A stretch of DNA of 64,000 nt from Bactericera cockerelli (GCA_024516035.1 CM044964.1:15393575-15457574); one strand, 5' to 3'; shown: positions 11,999 to 22,846, counted from the first letter of the stretch. Translations and numbers: made by a program. The notes: generated by a model from the sequence alone, not told the origin.

Positions 11999-11999
<1 letters not shown>
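10359..11999 (-). pseudogene. 5'-truncated reverse transcriptase of an R1/LOA-type non-LTR retrotransposon
   Basis: An uninterrupted frame of about 546 codons covers most of an RT domain and the C-terminal tail. Visible motifs are DPKSYRPLTLLDELGKVLER, QYGFIKGRDTVSAI (fingers), FVDISGAFNEVLW, KGCPQGSVGGATIWNFVMD and the catalytic IIAYADDIAAV. A C-terminal CX2CX7HX4C knuckle (CRRCTTPDTPNHRIMNC) follows. The CPQGSV...WN wording and the terminal CCHC knuckle are typical of the R1/LOA group. No ATG and no endonuclease domain are present: the frame runs open into a homopolymer at 12000, so the copy is truncated at its 5' end. The frame is intact otherwise, which suggests a fairly young insertion. 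It should bind template RNA and carry out target-primed reverse transcription if part of a full element. Confidence 0.85.

Positions 12000-12051
<52 letters not shown>
12000..12051. repeat. 52-nt poly(T)
   Basis: An uninterrupted T-run at the truncated 5' border of the LINE, immediately before the right target duplication. Confidence 0.9.
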
Positions 12052-12053
<2 letters not shown>

Positions 12054-12061
12054 ATTACTCG

Positions 12062-12820
12062 CTATGAAGCCACTTGAGAATAGGAGCAGGAATGATACAG
12101 GATAAGAGGAATTAGAGGAGGGATATGATAGGAGGGGAAGAAAGATAGAAATAGAGAGGAAGGAGAGAGAGGGAGAAATGAGGAAATGGAAAAAATAATA
12201 ATGGTGTAGAAGTTAAGCATTGTGTTGAAGATGTAACGAGAAGATCTATTCAATAAATAAGATAGTGAGAGAACGAGGACAGAAATCTCAAGAGAGAAGG
12301 AGAAAGAGATATTACGGGAAGGGAAAGAGAAGAAAGATGGAAGAATAGTCAGAGAAAATGGGATAGAGACAGATAGAGACAAAGAAGTGGAGGTGAGAGA
12401 AAGATGAGAGGGAGAAAGCTGGATCCAGCAAGAGGCAAGGGAGGGAGATAGAGAGAAGTTGGTAGAGAAGAGAGAAAGAAGGAGAGAGAGGTATAGAGAA
12501 ATAAACGGAAAAAGACCAAGAGAGAGGGGAATGGAAGGGAGAGAGGGTTAGAGGAGAGAAAGAAAGGGATACAGAGAGAGAAGGAAAGAGAGGAATATAC
12601 CCAAGAGGGGAAAGATGGAAGCGGAAGCAATATGAAGGAGAAGATGATAGAGTCAAATTAATGGAAAGAGAGGGATAATGAGAGAGGAATAAAGAGAGGG
12701 AGGGGTAGAGGAATGGGAGGGGGAGAGAGAGAGAGAGGCGAGTAAGAGGAAGGAGATTGGAGATATGGTAGATTGTGGAACACAATGAAGAGATAGGAGG
12801 GGTAATTCTCTTAGAGACCA
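12062..12820. repeat. Long purine-rich (GA) tract
   Basis: About 750 bp almost entirely of A and G on the plus strand, with many GAGA runs. It begins with GAAGCCACTTGAGA, a word also found (reverse complement) at the edge of the pyrimidine tract at 22.9-23.5 kb. Minus-strand open frames rich in Ser/Leu/Pro are composition artefacts. Confidence 0.8.
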
Positions 12821-12949
12821 CAGCATTTTGTCTTGAGCAATACGAGGTATTGTTTCAAGACATCAGCAAGTAGTACAAGGTAGTTGCCTGCTTTGTTATG
12901 TAAACAAACTGACATACTCAATTATTTGATGAGTTTTCAATGACTTGAA

Positions 12950-13102
12950 TTTCTCTCTCCTTCTCCTTCCCTGCTTTTTCTTCCTTCTTTTCCCTCTTTC
13001 CTTAAATTTTCCCTCTCTCCTCGATTTTTCAGTTTCTTTGCCTCCTTCCTCTCACCTCTTTTTCTGCGTCCCTCTCTCCATATTTTTCTAACCCTCCCAC
13101 TC

Positions 13103-13172
<70 letters not shown>

Positions 13173-13380
13173 CACTATCAGTTCTTCAGAAATTCCTCTT
13201 ATCACCTGTGGGTTCCTCTGTGTTAAAACACTTTGTTCTTGTGTATCATTAAACTGGAATGTTTTCCTTCTTATTTTTTTAATACTTTTTCCCTCTTTCC
13301 TCTCTCTCTCTCCCTCTCTCTCTCTCCTCTCTCTCTCTCACTCACTCTCTCTCTCTTTTTCTCTCTTATAATTCGCCCAA
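12950..13380. repeat. Pyrimidine-rich tract with (CT)n
   Basis: C/T-rich sequence with uninterrupted CT dinucleotides near 13103-13147 and further CT blocks to 13365. With the preceding GA tract it gives strong strand asymmetry that switches sign over a short distance. Confidence 0.85.
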
Positions 13381-13484
13381 ATCTCTATTCTCTTCATATT
13401 TCCTACGACCTACAGTATCACTTCTGAGAAATTTCTAATATTAGAAATCGGATATAGTTTAGTTCTCACACCTGTGCTAATCAC

Positions 13485-13605
13485 AATCGTGATATCGTGA
13501 CTCAAACTCGCTTTACCAAATCTTCGCCGAACCCGGGACTTGAACCACCAACCCCCAGGTCACAAGTCGATCGCCTTATCGTATTTTATCCTCTGTCGCC
13601 TAGCT
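13485..13605 (-). mobile_element. Degraded SINE family D, minus
   Basis: CGTGATATCGTGACTCAAAC, then CGGGACTTGAACCACCAACC and CTTATCG match the D consensus in reverse, with point changes and deletions. Confidence 0.6.
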
Positions 13606-13619
13606 GACACCAGAGGTAT

Positions 13620-14120
13620 CTAAGAAACTTTATATGAATACGAGTCCACAATTATAACTATGCTGGTACAGTGGTACAGACACTAGGTACTTAACAAAAT
13701 GACTACTTACTGTAACACATTACTAGATTGATTGGTGCAATAATATGTAGTAATTATATATTTACTGTACAATGTGTTTTCCTAGTAATAAATCAATCGG
13801 CAAAAGTACAAAGGTAAGTATATATGTATACGTTATATTATATCAAATGGGTATGGATAATATTATATGCACTTATTATTAATGGACTAACCTCAACTAT
13901 TTATAAGTAGGTATACAATATTATGTATATAAGTATAACTATTATTATAATTCCATACACTATTAGGTATATGAGTGCAACTTTAGAACTGTAAACTTTA
14001 CGATGCTAATAAACAACAGATAATATATCTATTGAAAAAATACTCATATTACTTATTCTATGTAATCATCAGATATCCTATTTACCTATAAATAAAATAA
14101 CTAAATATTGATTCCATAAA
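13620..14120. other. AT-rich spacer
   Basis: Very AT-rich sequence with many TATA and ATTAT words. No gene or repeat family recognised. Confidence 0.5.
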
Positions 14121-14354
14121 TATACCGGTGATTATAAATCTTGGCGTAAGGTTAGCTGGCGCTTATCCTGACATGAAGGGCCGAGGGCGTATGGTTTATG
14201 AATTCGCTATTTTCATACAAAGTGTCATTTTTGTTTTAACTTTAGAAAGACACATTGCTCACATACGACGGTTGCGGTTTTCTAATTTTTCTGATACACA
14301 TTTTCACAGAGTATTTTTTGTTGTTGATAATAATTTTTGGTTATCTATTACACA

Positions 14355-14510
14355 GTAGATAACCCGCCCTTTAGTTGGGACATATGGGTATATTTATTTA
14401 CCTTTTTTGTAGTTAATATTGTTTCCATTTTTGAATTTTTATAATAATTATTTGTACTGTACATATGTCTTTTATATCTAATAAAGTGTTTAATAATAAT
14501 ATTTAATTAA
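14355..14510 (+). mobile_element. LINE 3'-tail family fragment
   Basis: AACCCGCCCTTTAGTTGGGA, a T-rich stretch, then AATAAAGTGTTTAATAATAA parallels the better-preserved copy at 36775-36975. A 76-codon open frame ending at 14358 precedes it and could be a decayed LINE C-terminus, but I do not recognise it. Confidence 0.45.
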
Positions 14511-14924
14511 ATAAGTATGTAATGACACTAATAACTGATGTTAATGAGAGACAGAGAGATATACATAAATCACAATACCCTCAATCTAAACCCTCTGTAA
14601 CTGTTTATCCTGCAAGAAAAAGACTCAAAATAGAATTACCTATTTACTTTAAAAGCGAAGTATGTACAATAAATTAAGAACTCCGTTGTTGTTTTTTATG
14701 AGTGTTTCACGACCTTTTTTATTTCGTAGACTTCAAACAGTTGCAGCTTGCTTCTGAACAGACTTGTGATCTATGTTGTAGCTTGTCCATCCGATGGATC
14801 GGTAGTATTGACATGAAAACAATACCTCCCAATTAGGTTCTGGGTCAGTCAACACGAGCCCACCGGAAGATATCCCCTACAAATAACAGGCTTAACCAAT
14901 TTTTGAGAAAAAAAAATTGTCGGC

Positions 14925-14990
14925 TCTGGGGTTCGAATGTGGAACCTTCCACATGGCAAGCGAGAATCTTACCACGGAGGTATGATTAGA
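14925..14990 (-). mobile_element. tRNA-Gly-like SINE head, minus
   Basis: In reverse: an A-box-like CTCCGTGGTAAGATTCTCGC, an anticodon-type loop TTGCCAT (GCC) and a B-box-like ACATTCGAACCCC. No good acceptor stem; similar to the sequence at 46312. Confidence 0.45.
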
Positions 14991-15128
14991 GTGCGCTTTA
15001 TTTTTTTAAACTTACCTACCTATTTTGAGAAGGCACTTGAAGAATTAATTCGGTTGTTAGGATGGCTTTTTTGTAACCCGATTCTCAACACTCACCTGTG
15101 AACATAGAACATTGATAATAGCGATTAT

Positions 15129-15553
15129 TTAAAGCAATATATGTGAGACACTCAATATACATACATATGTGAGACAATCTGTATACATAACTCTGTATAC
15201 ATAAAAATGTGAGACAATCTGTATACATAACTCTGTATACATAAAAATGTGAGACACTCTGTATACATAACTCTGTATACATATGTGAGACACTCTGTAT
15301 ACATAACTCTGTATACAATATGAGACACTCTGTATACATAACTCTGTATACATATGTGAGACACTCTGTATACATAACTCTGTGTATATATCTGTGAGAC
15401 ACTCTGTATACATACATAAGTGAGACACTCTGTATACATACATAAGTGAGACACTCTGTATACATAACTCTGTATATACAATATACATATGTGAGACAAT
15501 CTGTATACATAACTCTGTATACCTACATATGTGAGACACTCTGTATACATAAG
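15129..15553. repeat. Tandem array of TCTGTATACATAACTCTGTA-type units
   Basis: Mixed-length units combine CTGTATACATAACTCTGTAT with ACATATGTGAGACACT. All three minus frames stay largely open and give Tyr/Cys/Ser-rich repeats, which are shadows of the array. Unit boundaries vary because the sub-repeat CTGTATACATA is used once or twice per unit. Confidence 0.85.
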
Positions 15554-15900
15554 AAGACATGTGCCGCGATGAGAGATGACAACTAGCGACAAGATTGGAA
15601 TCAGCATTTCTGTGAAGGTCGTCTGCATCAATGTCTGATGCGGCATCCTGCAGGAGATTGGGATCTGGTAGTCACATGTCAGGTGGATAGGTTCTCATGA
15701 TATACATATACATTACATACCTAATGCCGCTTCTAATTGGAAGAAAATGCCATGGGCAAATGCAGTATTACAGAAATCCTTGGTCAAGATTTGGTAACCT
15801 ATAACTCTATAAGTATAGACTGTCAGATATAAAAGATTCAATATATATTTTGAGACAACACATTTACAAATAAAAGAAAAGAAAAAAGAAATGCTTAAAA

Positions 15901-16250
15901 AAAAAATCTGGTGTAAACATCACACGACTTTCCTTATCCCCCAAAAAGGAGTCGAATTCCGCCACTGGTGACTCAACGATAACAGTTAGCTAAAAATCAA
16001 TGCCAAATTCGTAATCAGCACTTTAAAATCATTGAATTTGATATGTCACAACCCCCATCTAGGATGAATAATAAAAAATCTGGTGTAAACATCACACGAC
16101 TTTCCTTATCCCCCAAAATGGAGTCAAATTCCGCCACTGGTGACTCAACGGTAACAGATAACTAAAAACCAATGCTAAATTCGTAATCAGCACTTCAAAA
16201 TCATTGAATTTGATATGTCACAACCCCCATGTAGGATGAATAATAAAAAA
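15901..16250 (+). repeat. Repeat family A, 172-bp upstream doublet
   Basis: Two copies, 172 bp apart, begin AAAAATCTGGTGTAAACATC, contain CCGCCACTGGTGACTCAACG and end GATATGTCACAACCCCCAT. They precede the longer family A doublet. The reverse complement of the same words occurs near 28370-28400. Confidence 0.8.
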
Positions 16251-17190
16251 GTTAGTCAAAGCGGGTCCCCCCCCAAATACCGGTAAATTGGGGCCGAGTT
16301 CCAAAAAGTTCAAGATATCAAAAAAATGATCAGAATAGACCCCTATTATTTTTTTAATCTCAGAAAATGTTGTTCACTAAAAATTTTTGTGTCTTTAACC
16401 AATTTAAAGAAGCGGCGCTTGCGGCTAGCATTTGCGGCCCTGTGGCCGCAGAATGCGGCCGATTTCAACCAGAAGTTTCGTGGTTCATCTGGTGTATAAA
16501 ATAAATTTGTGTACCAAATTTCAAGTCTCTAGCTTTTACCGTTCTTGAGATATCCTGTTCACACACACACAGACAGACGACAGACAGACAGACAGACAGA
16601 CGCACGGACCAATGGCTGAAAACAACTTTTTTGGTATCCTGAGGCCATGATTCGTCCAGAAATGTGAAAAACTGGGTAGGTCAAATTTTCGACGAATACA
16701 ATACTTTCCTTATTATAAGATAAGGAAAGTAAAAAGTTAGTCAAAGCGGGTCCCCGGTAAATACCGGTAAATTGAGGCCGAGGTTCAAAAAGTTCAAGAT
16801 ATCAAAAAAATGAAGAGAATAGACCCTTATTATTTTTTTAATCTAAGAAAATGTTGTTCTCCAATTTTTTTTGTATCTGTAACCAATTCAAAGAAGCGGT
16901 GCTTGCGGCTCTGCGGCCGTAGAACGCGGCCGATTTCAACCAAAAGTTTCGTGGTTCGTCTGGTGTATAAAATTAATTTCCATACCAAATTTCAAGTCTC
17001 TAGCTCTTACCGTTCTCCAGATATCCTGTTCACAGACACACACACACACAGACGCACGGACCAATTTCTGAAAACAACTTTTTTGGTATCCTGAGGTTAT
17101 GATTCGTCCAGAATTGTGAAAAACTGGGTAGGTCAAATTTTCGACGAATACAATACTTTCCTTATTATAGCATAAGGAAAGTAAAAAAAA
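16251..17190 (+). mobile_element. Repeat family A, 0.46-0.49-kb doublet with terminal hairpins
   Basis: Two copies start GTTAGTCAAAGCGGGTCCCC (16251 and 16736). They share GCGGCCGATTTCAACCA, ACCAAATTTCAAGTCTCTAG and a CA/GACA microsatellite, and each ends in a hairpin (16703-16730; 17155-17182). The family recurs reversed at about 27896-28860. Likely a non-autonomous element of unknown class; the open frames are shadows. Confidence 0.7.
16703..16730. repeat. Family A terminal hairpin, copy 1
   Basis: ACTTTCCTTAT, loop TATAAG, ATAAGGAAAGT: a perfect 11-bp stem. Copy 2 at 17155-17182 differs by one base in the loop region. Confidence 0.9.
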
Positions 17191-17216
17191 AACTGATTGT
17201 TATTCTGTGATTTTTA

Positions 17217-17244
17217 GCAACCCACCATGAATATGGTGGGTTGC
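17217..17244. repeat. Perfect 11-bp hairpin
   Basis: GCAACCCACCA and TGGTGGGTTGC flank a 6-nt loop, directly after family A. Function unknown. Confidence 0.85.
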
Positions 17245-17315
17245 ATGCATGAATATTTATGTATAAAAAAAAATATTCTTCTTCTTATACATACAATTTA
17301 AGGGTTGAATTATAT

Positions 17316-17445
17316 AAAATAGGATTACACCAGTAATAAGCCAGACTGTCCCTCAAGTTGCAGTTTCGACCAATCACAGCGCACTATAGTCCGACTTGAG
17401 GGACACTCTTGCTTATCTTTCTTGTAATCCTGTTCTATAATTCTG
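17316..17445. mobile_element. Fold-back MITE
   Basis: The outer ~50 bp on each side are imperfect inverted repeats (AGGATTACACCAGTAATAAG... ACTGTCCCTCAAGT against ACTTGAGGGACACTCTTGCT...). A related copy lies at 35336-35470. There is no coding capacity. Confidence 0.7.
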
Positions 17446-17659
17446 CACTAAATCTATAATTCGGCCTTACGTTACTGCTCTTCCTTTTTGAAAGATATAA
17501 AAAATAACATAAAAGAGCCAATAAGTATGTAAAAAATTGGTAGCTTTGTGCTTTAAGGAGAGCGGCAGTGCTCCGCCCCGTCAAGTCAAAATATGAGACG
17601 AATCTAGTTACGAGTAGGCTCGGCCTAGTATACATTCAAGAAAATAGATATAACTTTGA

Positions 17660-17785
17660 GTGAGTCAGCGCTAGGCATCGCACGCACGGTGACCTGGGTT
17701 CGATCCCCAGCGCGGCAGGATTTTTTCTGCTCTGTACTTGGGTGTTCGGGGTCCACTCATACCTCGTGAGGAAAAATGAGTAGCT
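17660..17785 (+). mobile_element. tRNA-derived SINE fragment
   Basis: TGAGTCAGCGCTAGGC, then GGGTTCGATCCCCAG (a B-box) and a downstream TCTGTACTTGGGTGTTCGGG tail. Not clearly one of the families B-E. Confidence 0.45.
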
Positions 17786-17944
17786 GCTTTAATGTTAGCA
17801 CTGTTAGCAACGACCAGTGGCGGAATTATAGGCAAAAATAAGATATTACGACATTAAAGATAAGGAAAAGTCCACAAATTCTGCGCTACCCACTGAATTT
17901 GTTATATAATAACACAAAGAAACACTAATAGATAGAACTTTGAA

Positions 17945-18085
17945 AGAATAATTATAATAATGATAATACTCTTTAGTGGAACGTAACCACCAGGCGAGGT
18001 TAATGCTCAAAGCATTTTCTACCACCTAACCTTCAGAGTCTTATTATTATGTGGTCACAAACTCAAATTAATGAGAAAAAACTCT
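17945..18085 (-). mobile_element. SINE family E 3' portion, minus
   Basis: ACTCTTTAGTGGAACGTAAC, CCAGGCGAGGTTAATGCTCA and GTGGTCACAAACTCAAATTA match the copies at 24295 and 38690. The tRNA-like head is missing and replaced by CT-rich sequence. Confidence 0.7.
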
Positions 18086-18369
18086 AAAGACTTTCTTTAT
18101 CCCTCCCTCTCTCTTTCTTTCCCTTTCCCTCTCTCTCTCTCCCTTTCTCTCGCTCTCTCTCTCTCTATTTCCCCCTGATTGTCTCTCTTCTTCTTCTCAA
18201 CTCTGCTTTACTCATATCTTCACTCTAAAAACTTCAATCTCATCTTCAGCTTAGAACCAATAATTACATAAGTATTTCCTTGAAAAGGAAGATCTAACGA
18301 TTTCGAGAAAACTTCACTTTGGAAGACCATCGTTTCTTTTAAAACTAAAAAAAAGTTATCATATATTAT

Positions 18370-18505
18370 TTGTGTTGACCACTTTCGTGATATCACAACT
18401 ACTCAAACTCGCTTTACTAAATCTACGCTGAAACCGGGACTTGAACCACCGACCTCCAGAGATTACAAGTCCGCCGCCTTATCGATCAAGCTACTGAGGT
18501 CGGTT
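18370..18505 (-). mobile_element. SINE family D, minus
   Basis: Near-complete: CTTTCGTGATATCACAACTA, CTCGCTTTACTAAATCTACG, CGGGACTTGAACCACCGACC, CGCCTTATCGATCAAGCTAC. Carries a short insertion (AGA) near the anticodon arm. Confidence 0.8.
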
Positions 18506-18876
18506 CTTTTAAAACTATTAAGCAGCAAAACTTTGGAAAATGTCACCTATAAAATGTCACTGTACGACACTTCTACTGATAGCTACTCTCGTACGTATTC
18601 AGGTAGTGAGTCGCGAGATAAATACGTAGATACACATCTGAACATTCAAAAGCTGAAAGTTCGTTTCAAACACATTCATTAGCAGAGAAACTTGGCTAAT
18701 TTTCCGAAATGGGGTGTTTGGGTGGGGAGCTGGGGGATTAGGTAAGGAGATGAGGAGGGGGGAGGGAGGGAGAAAGTTTAAATGCATTTTATAGTCTTCC
18801 AGGATATTAAATCAAGACAAATTCCACGAGGGTACGAGAGCAATTACATAATTAAAAGAGAAGGGAGAGAAGGAAG

Positions 18877-19772
18877 AGGAGAGAATAATCAAAGAAATGT
18901 AGAGTGAGACGGAGAGAGGAATAGAAAGGAAGACTTGCGAGAAATGAGAGAAAGAAGCGAATGAGAACTCCCCATGTCTAGATTCAAATTTCCCGGATCA
19001 GACATTTTTGAGGAGAGAATAATCAAAGGGAGGTAGAGTGAGACGGAGAGAGGAGTAGAAAGGAAGACTTGCGAGAAATGAGAGAAAGAAGCGAATGAGA
19101 ACTCCCCATGTCTAGATTCAAATTTCCCGGATCAGACATTTTTGAGGAGAGAATAATCAAAGGGAGGTAGAGTGAGACGGAGAGAGGAGGGGAAAGGAAG
19201 ACTTGCGAGAAATGAGAGAAAGAAGCGAATGAGAACTCCCCATGTCTAGATTCAAATTTCCCGGATCAGACATTTTTGAGGAGAGAATAATCAAAGGGAG
19301 GTAGAGTGAGACGGAGAGAGGAGGGGAAAGGAAGACTTGCGAGAAATGAGAGAAAGAAGCGAATGAGAACTCCCCATGTCTAGATTCAAATTTCCCGGAT
19401 CAGACATTTTTGAGGAGAGAATAATCAAAGGGAGGTAGAGTGAGACGGAGAGAGGAGGGGAAAGGAAGACTTGCGAGAAATGAGAGAAAGAAGCGAATGA
19501 GAACTCCCCATGTCTAGATTCAAATTTCCCGGATCAGACATTTTTGAGGAGAGAATAATCAAAGGGAGGTAGAGTGAGACGGAGAGAGGAGGGGAAAGGA
19601 AGACTTGCGAGAAATGAGAGAAAGAAGCGAATGAGAACTCCCCATGTCTAGATTCAAATTTCCCGGATCAGACATTTTTGAGGAGAGAATAATCAAAGGG
19701 AGGCAGAGTGAGACGGTGAGAGGAGTAGAAAGAAATAGAAAGGCAGACTTTCGAGAAATGAGAGAAAGAAGA
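18877..19772. repeat. 134-bp satellite array (6 full copies plus a partial)
   Basis: Units start at 18877, 19011, 19145, 19279, 19413, 19547 and 19681, exactly 134 bp apart. The unit combines a purine-rich half (AGTGAGACGGAGAGAGGAG) with a mixed half (CCCCATGTCTAGATTCAAAT). Middle copies are almost identical; edge copies diverge, as expected from unequal exchange. Confidence 0.95.
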
Positions 19773-19838
19773 TTTTTGAGCCACGCCGTCGTTGATAAAA
19801 CGAGATTCTGCTGAGAAGTATATTAATTTATTACTTAA

Positions 19839-20115
19839 TTAAATGTTATAAACATCGTCAGAGGCTAGCGTAGAGGGAAATGAGCCCAGTACACTGGCAG
19901 CGTTTCCTCTTTGAACTGCCAGTGAGATCCTTTGAACGAGGAAGGCTGCTTCCTGGGAGTCTCCGGTCTTTCCTACCAGGTAGGTTCCCGAGGAGTCAAT
20001 GAAAGCTTTCCAATTAGTCGCAGAACGGGGGCCCATTGTTTCCACTGCCAAAGCTTTAAATACATTTTCGTTATCTAAAAAAGATTCGTTGAATCCATCA
20101 GTTATATTCCCCGTG
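19839..20115 (-). pseudogene. Retroelement C-terminal fragment (AVETMG...QRGNAASVL motif)
   Basis: Frame on the minus strand: LAVETMGPRSATNWKAF, then VQRISLAVQRGNAASVL, then a stop. The same arrangement is seen at 36223-36475. This tail occurs at the C-terminus of reverse transcriptase-containing proteins in many invertebrate genomes (from memory). No RT domain remains here. It lies next to the 134-bp satellite. Confidence 0.6.
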
Positions 20116-20119
20116 CCTT

Positions 20120-20790
20120 GTATTCACTAAGAACAGTTAAGAGGTTTTATTTAGTGATGAATATCTTTTATCAAACTAATTCCTAGAAAAGCTTTTCATA
20201 GAAGACCTGCTCTGAAGATATTTCTAGTAAAGGGAGTTTTTTATTAGAAAAAGAAAAGGAAAGAGCTTTTATCAAAATTAAAAAATTCTTCACCAGGCAG
20301 GATAAAACAGAAGAAGGACCACCAGGTGTTGTATCTTTATTATAATAACCATAGGGTGCTCTCATTGTTAAAGCTGATAGTTAGCGTTTTTACTTCTATC
20401 TAAATTATACAAAAAATCTGTATAGGTAAGTTGAAGACCTTATTTTTGCATTTTTTGGACCACGTTATCAGACTTAAATACAGAAATTCTAAAATACAGA
20501 ACTCTACAATAATGTATTCTAAATTATTTACAAACGTAAAAAAAACACGCATATAGGTACGAATCGGGTTCGCGTTTAGAGTTTAAGAAAAAAGTTAGAG
20601 GTAAGGTGCAAGGTATTTATCTGTAAGATCCGCTAGTTGGAAGATTAATATATAATGGGACCATCTGCAATACGTTTCCTCTATGTGTAAAAAAAAAAAT
20701 CGTTGAAATCCGTTCAGTCTGACTGAAATTATTTCTTGTATGAACCACAAGAGTGACGTCACAAACATTCAAATTCAAACACCAACTTCG
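20120..20790. other. Spacer without a recognised gene
   Basis: AT-rich sequence. I see no conserved frame or repeat family between the retroelement fragment and the SINE at 20793. Confidence 0.5.
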
Positions 20791-20792
20791 TC

Positions 20793-21000
20793 CGTCCCGG
20801 TAGCTCAATGGTAAAGGCGGCACTCTGTGAATCCAGAGATTCCAGAGGTCGCGGGTTCGAAACCCAGCCGGGACGTGACAAGTTATCCTCCCATTTGGGA
20901 CTTTTACCACATAATAATACGTCTTGGCTCACTGCTAGAATACTGGGACTAAATAGTCCTAATCGGGCAGTATAAATAAGGTGATATTATTAGTATTATT
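20793..21000 (+). mobile_element. SINE family B, tRNA-derived, near-complete
   Basis: Head with a paired acceptor stem GTCCCGG...CCGGGAC, A-box TAGCTCAATGGTAAAGG, arm CTCTG/CAGAG and B-box GGGTTCGAAACCC. The body reads CATTTGGGACTTTTACCACA and CGGGCAGTATAAATAAGG, with an ATT-repeat tail. The same plan is seen at 34193, 34458 and 51044. Multiple copies and tails show it is a SINE, not a tRNA gene. Confidence 0.85.
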
Positions 21001-21002
21001 AA

Positions 21003-21126
21003 TACCCCCGAAGGGCTGTAACTCAAATCCGTCTTTACAAAATCCCGATGTTTGCCAGCTTAGGATTCAAACCACCGACCTCTAGGTTAAGAGTCCGCCG
21101 CCCCATCGATTGAGTATCGAGCTACA
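21003..21126 (-). mobile_element. Degraded SINE family D, minus, abutting SINE B
   Basis: AGGATTCAAACCACCGACCT, TTAAGAGTCCGCCGCCCCAT and ATCGATTGAG match D in reverse. It starts within a few bases of the tail of the SINE B copy, so one may have landed in the other's tail. Confidence 0.6.
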
Positions 21127-21255
21127 GATGCTTCTATGTTGGAATTAGATCTCCCAATTGAACCCAGTAGACTATGGGTCTCATTGCAAGAGTTTTGTTG
21201 TTGTTAGCACTTCTCACTTGGATCTTGGTTTCAAGTTCATGCTTGTCTCCTTTGT

Positions 21256-21320
21256 GGTGTTGTTATGGTTGTTGTTGTTGCTGCTGTATTTGTTGTTGTT
21301 GTTATAGTTGCTGTTGATGT
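21256..21320. repeat. GTT-rich trinucleotide tract
   Basis: Imperfect (GTT)n with GCT interruptions. Translated frames give Val-rich runs that are not genes. Confidence 0.8.
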
Positions 21321-22846
21321 GGATAGAGTTCTTGTCACTGTTATTATTTATGTACTTGTTAGTGAAGTACTAATCCTGATGTGTCTGGTGTTGTTAAGGA
21401 TGATAATCACGGGGGTTTGGGGAATAATGTTACGTTTTATCATGTTTTCCATGATTTAATAAATATTTATAAGTGATTTTAATCATCTTTCTGTTCATAT
21501 TGGTACTTTATGATTTTTCGTTCACATCTTCTAATGGATTTGTAATGTTTTTTCTACTTACGACCACAGTGTTTTGATAGTTCTGTTGTTCTGCTAAACG
21601 AAAATCTTTGTTGTCAGTCAGAAGACGAGTCCCAAAAAAGGTGTATGATTATTATTCATGAATGAATAATTGATATTCATATGCTGACATACAATAATAA
21701 CATCCTATTTTTTACAAACTAAATACAAACATACAGATACCACAACATAGACTATGACAATGGTTTTTAAATGTAGCATACGTCTGGTATATAATTATTT
21801 TAAACATTAGTAAAATTAGACTATGAACATTAGACTATAAACATTAGACTTTGACAATTGCCTGTAAACAATTAAACAAACAAATAGCAAACTTTTAACG
21901 AATACTCTATCCTGTGTATGTGCAACGTAAACAAATACAAAACTTGATGGAAATATTTCAATTGCGAAAAAAAAAAATCGATTGCGGTTTTTTTTCAGAC
22001 CCTGTAAAATCAATGCATTCCAGTCTTCTTCTTCTTAGACTCCCAGTCGTGTTCTTCTTCTTCTTTCTCTCTTGTCCTGTTTGTGCATGTGCCAACTTGT
22101 TTCACCAAGATCCTCTGCCCCGGTACCTACTTCCAGAGTAAGATCTGCTGAATCCTCTTAGCTATAACTACTCGTTAATAGTTCTGGTTTCCAAGATCAG
22201 GATCCTAGCAAAATGATTGGCACAGGTTGCACCTCTTTTCTAACCCATCAGAATGGGTTTCGGTCTCGCCTTTGCTGTTCTGAAAATTTGAAAATGCTGT
22301 GGTTTTCATTCTTTAACTTTAATTATTTATTTATCTCTTTTTAGGAAGTATGTAGATACCTCATTTTGTTTCACGGCAAACAAATTACAAATTTATGGCG
22401 AAATTAATAGAAACAATCAAGATCTGAAGTCATGGCTTCGCATTCGTTTTCCCTTTAAGACAGTAAGCAATATCTAGACTTAGCGCCACAGATGTATTAC
22501 AAAGACGTCAATCAGTATGGTATATTATCTTCATAAGCATGGCAAGCTGTCGTATACGTACGCTATGTCGAAAACAGCGACTTTCAACTGCTTCACCATC
22601 ATAACAAGGTACATCACCAACATAACGTTAAAGAAGAAAATGCCAGAATCGAACCCTTAACCTCAAGTTCAGTCAGCGTGGTAGAAAAACACTTTCCTCG
22701 TCTTTGAACTAGCTTTTTTTTCTCAAAAATCCCGTACCGCGGTTTCTTCCCCATAACCCGCTCCCAGCACCCAAAATTCGAACAACCTCAAAATAGAATC
22801 CAACCACTACCAGTGTCAAACCCTTCACCCTCAGTTCAATGAAAAA

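Larger units (their letters stand above)
9435..12063. mobile_element. R1/LOA-type LINE insertion with 13-bp target-site duplication
   Basis: TGCATTACTCGCT occurs at 9435-9447 and again at 12051-12063. Between the copies lie a 5'-truncated reverse transcriptase frame (minus strand), its presumed 3' UTR and several long T-runs. The T-run at 12000-12051 abuts the right duplication, that is, the 5' side of the element, where a poly(A) tail is not expected. The 3' end at 9448 lacks a clear tail. Confidence 0.6.

Noticed and set aside
15085..15646. Three minus frames of 141-164 codons with Tyr/Cys repeats
   Set aside because: They are readings of one tandem array. All three frames are open, so there is no sign of coding selection.
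16559..17136. Minus frames sharing the same peptide at 16559 and 16936
   Set aside because: They reflect duplication of repeat family A; frames are short and disrupted by the CA microsatellite.
20793..20875. tRNA gene with paired acceptor stem
   Set aside because: The same head recurs at 34.2, 34.5 and 51.0 kb, always followed by the same body and ATT tail, which marks a SINE. The anticodon arm is also abnormal.
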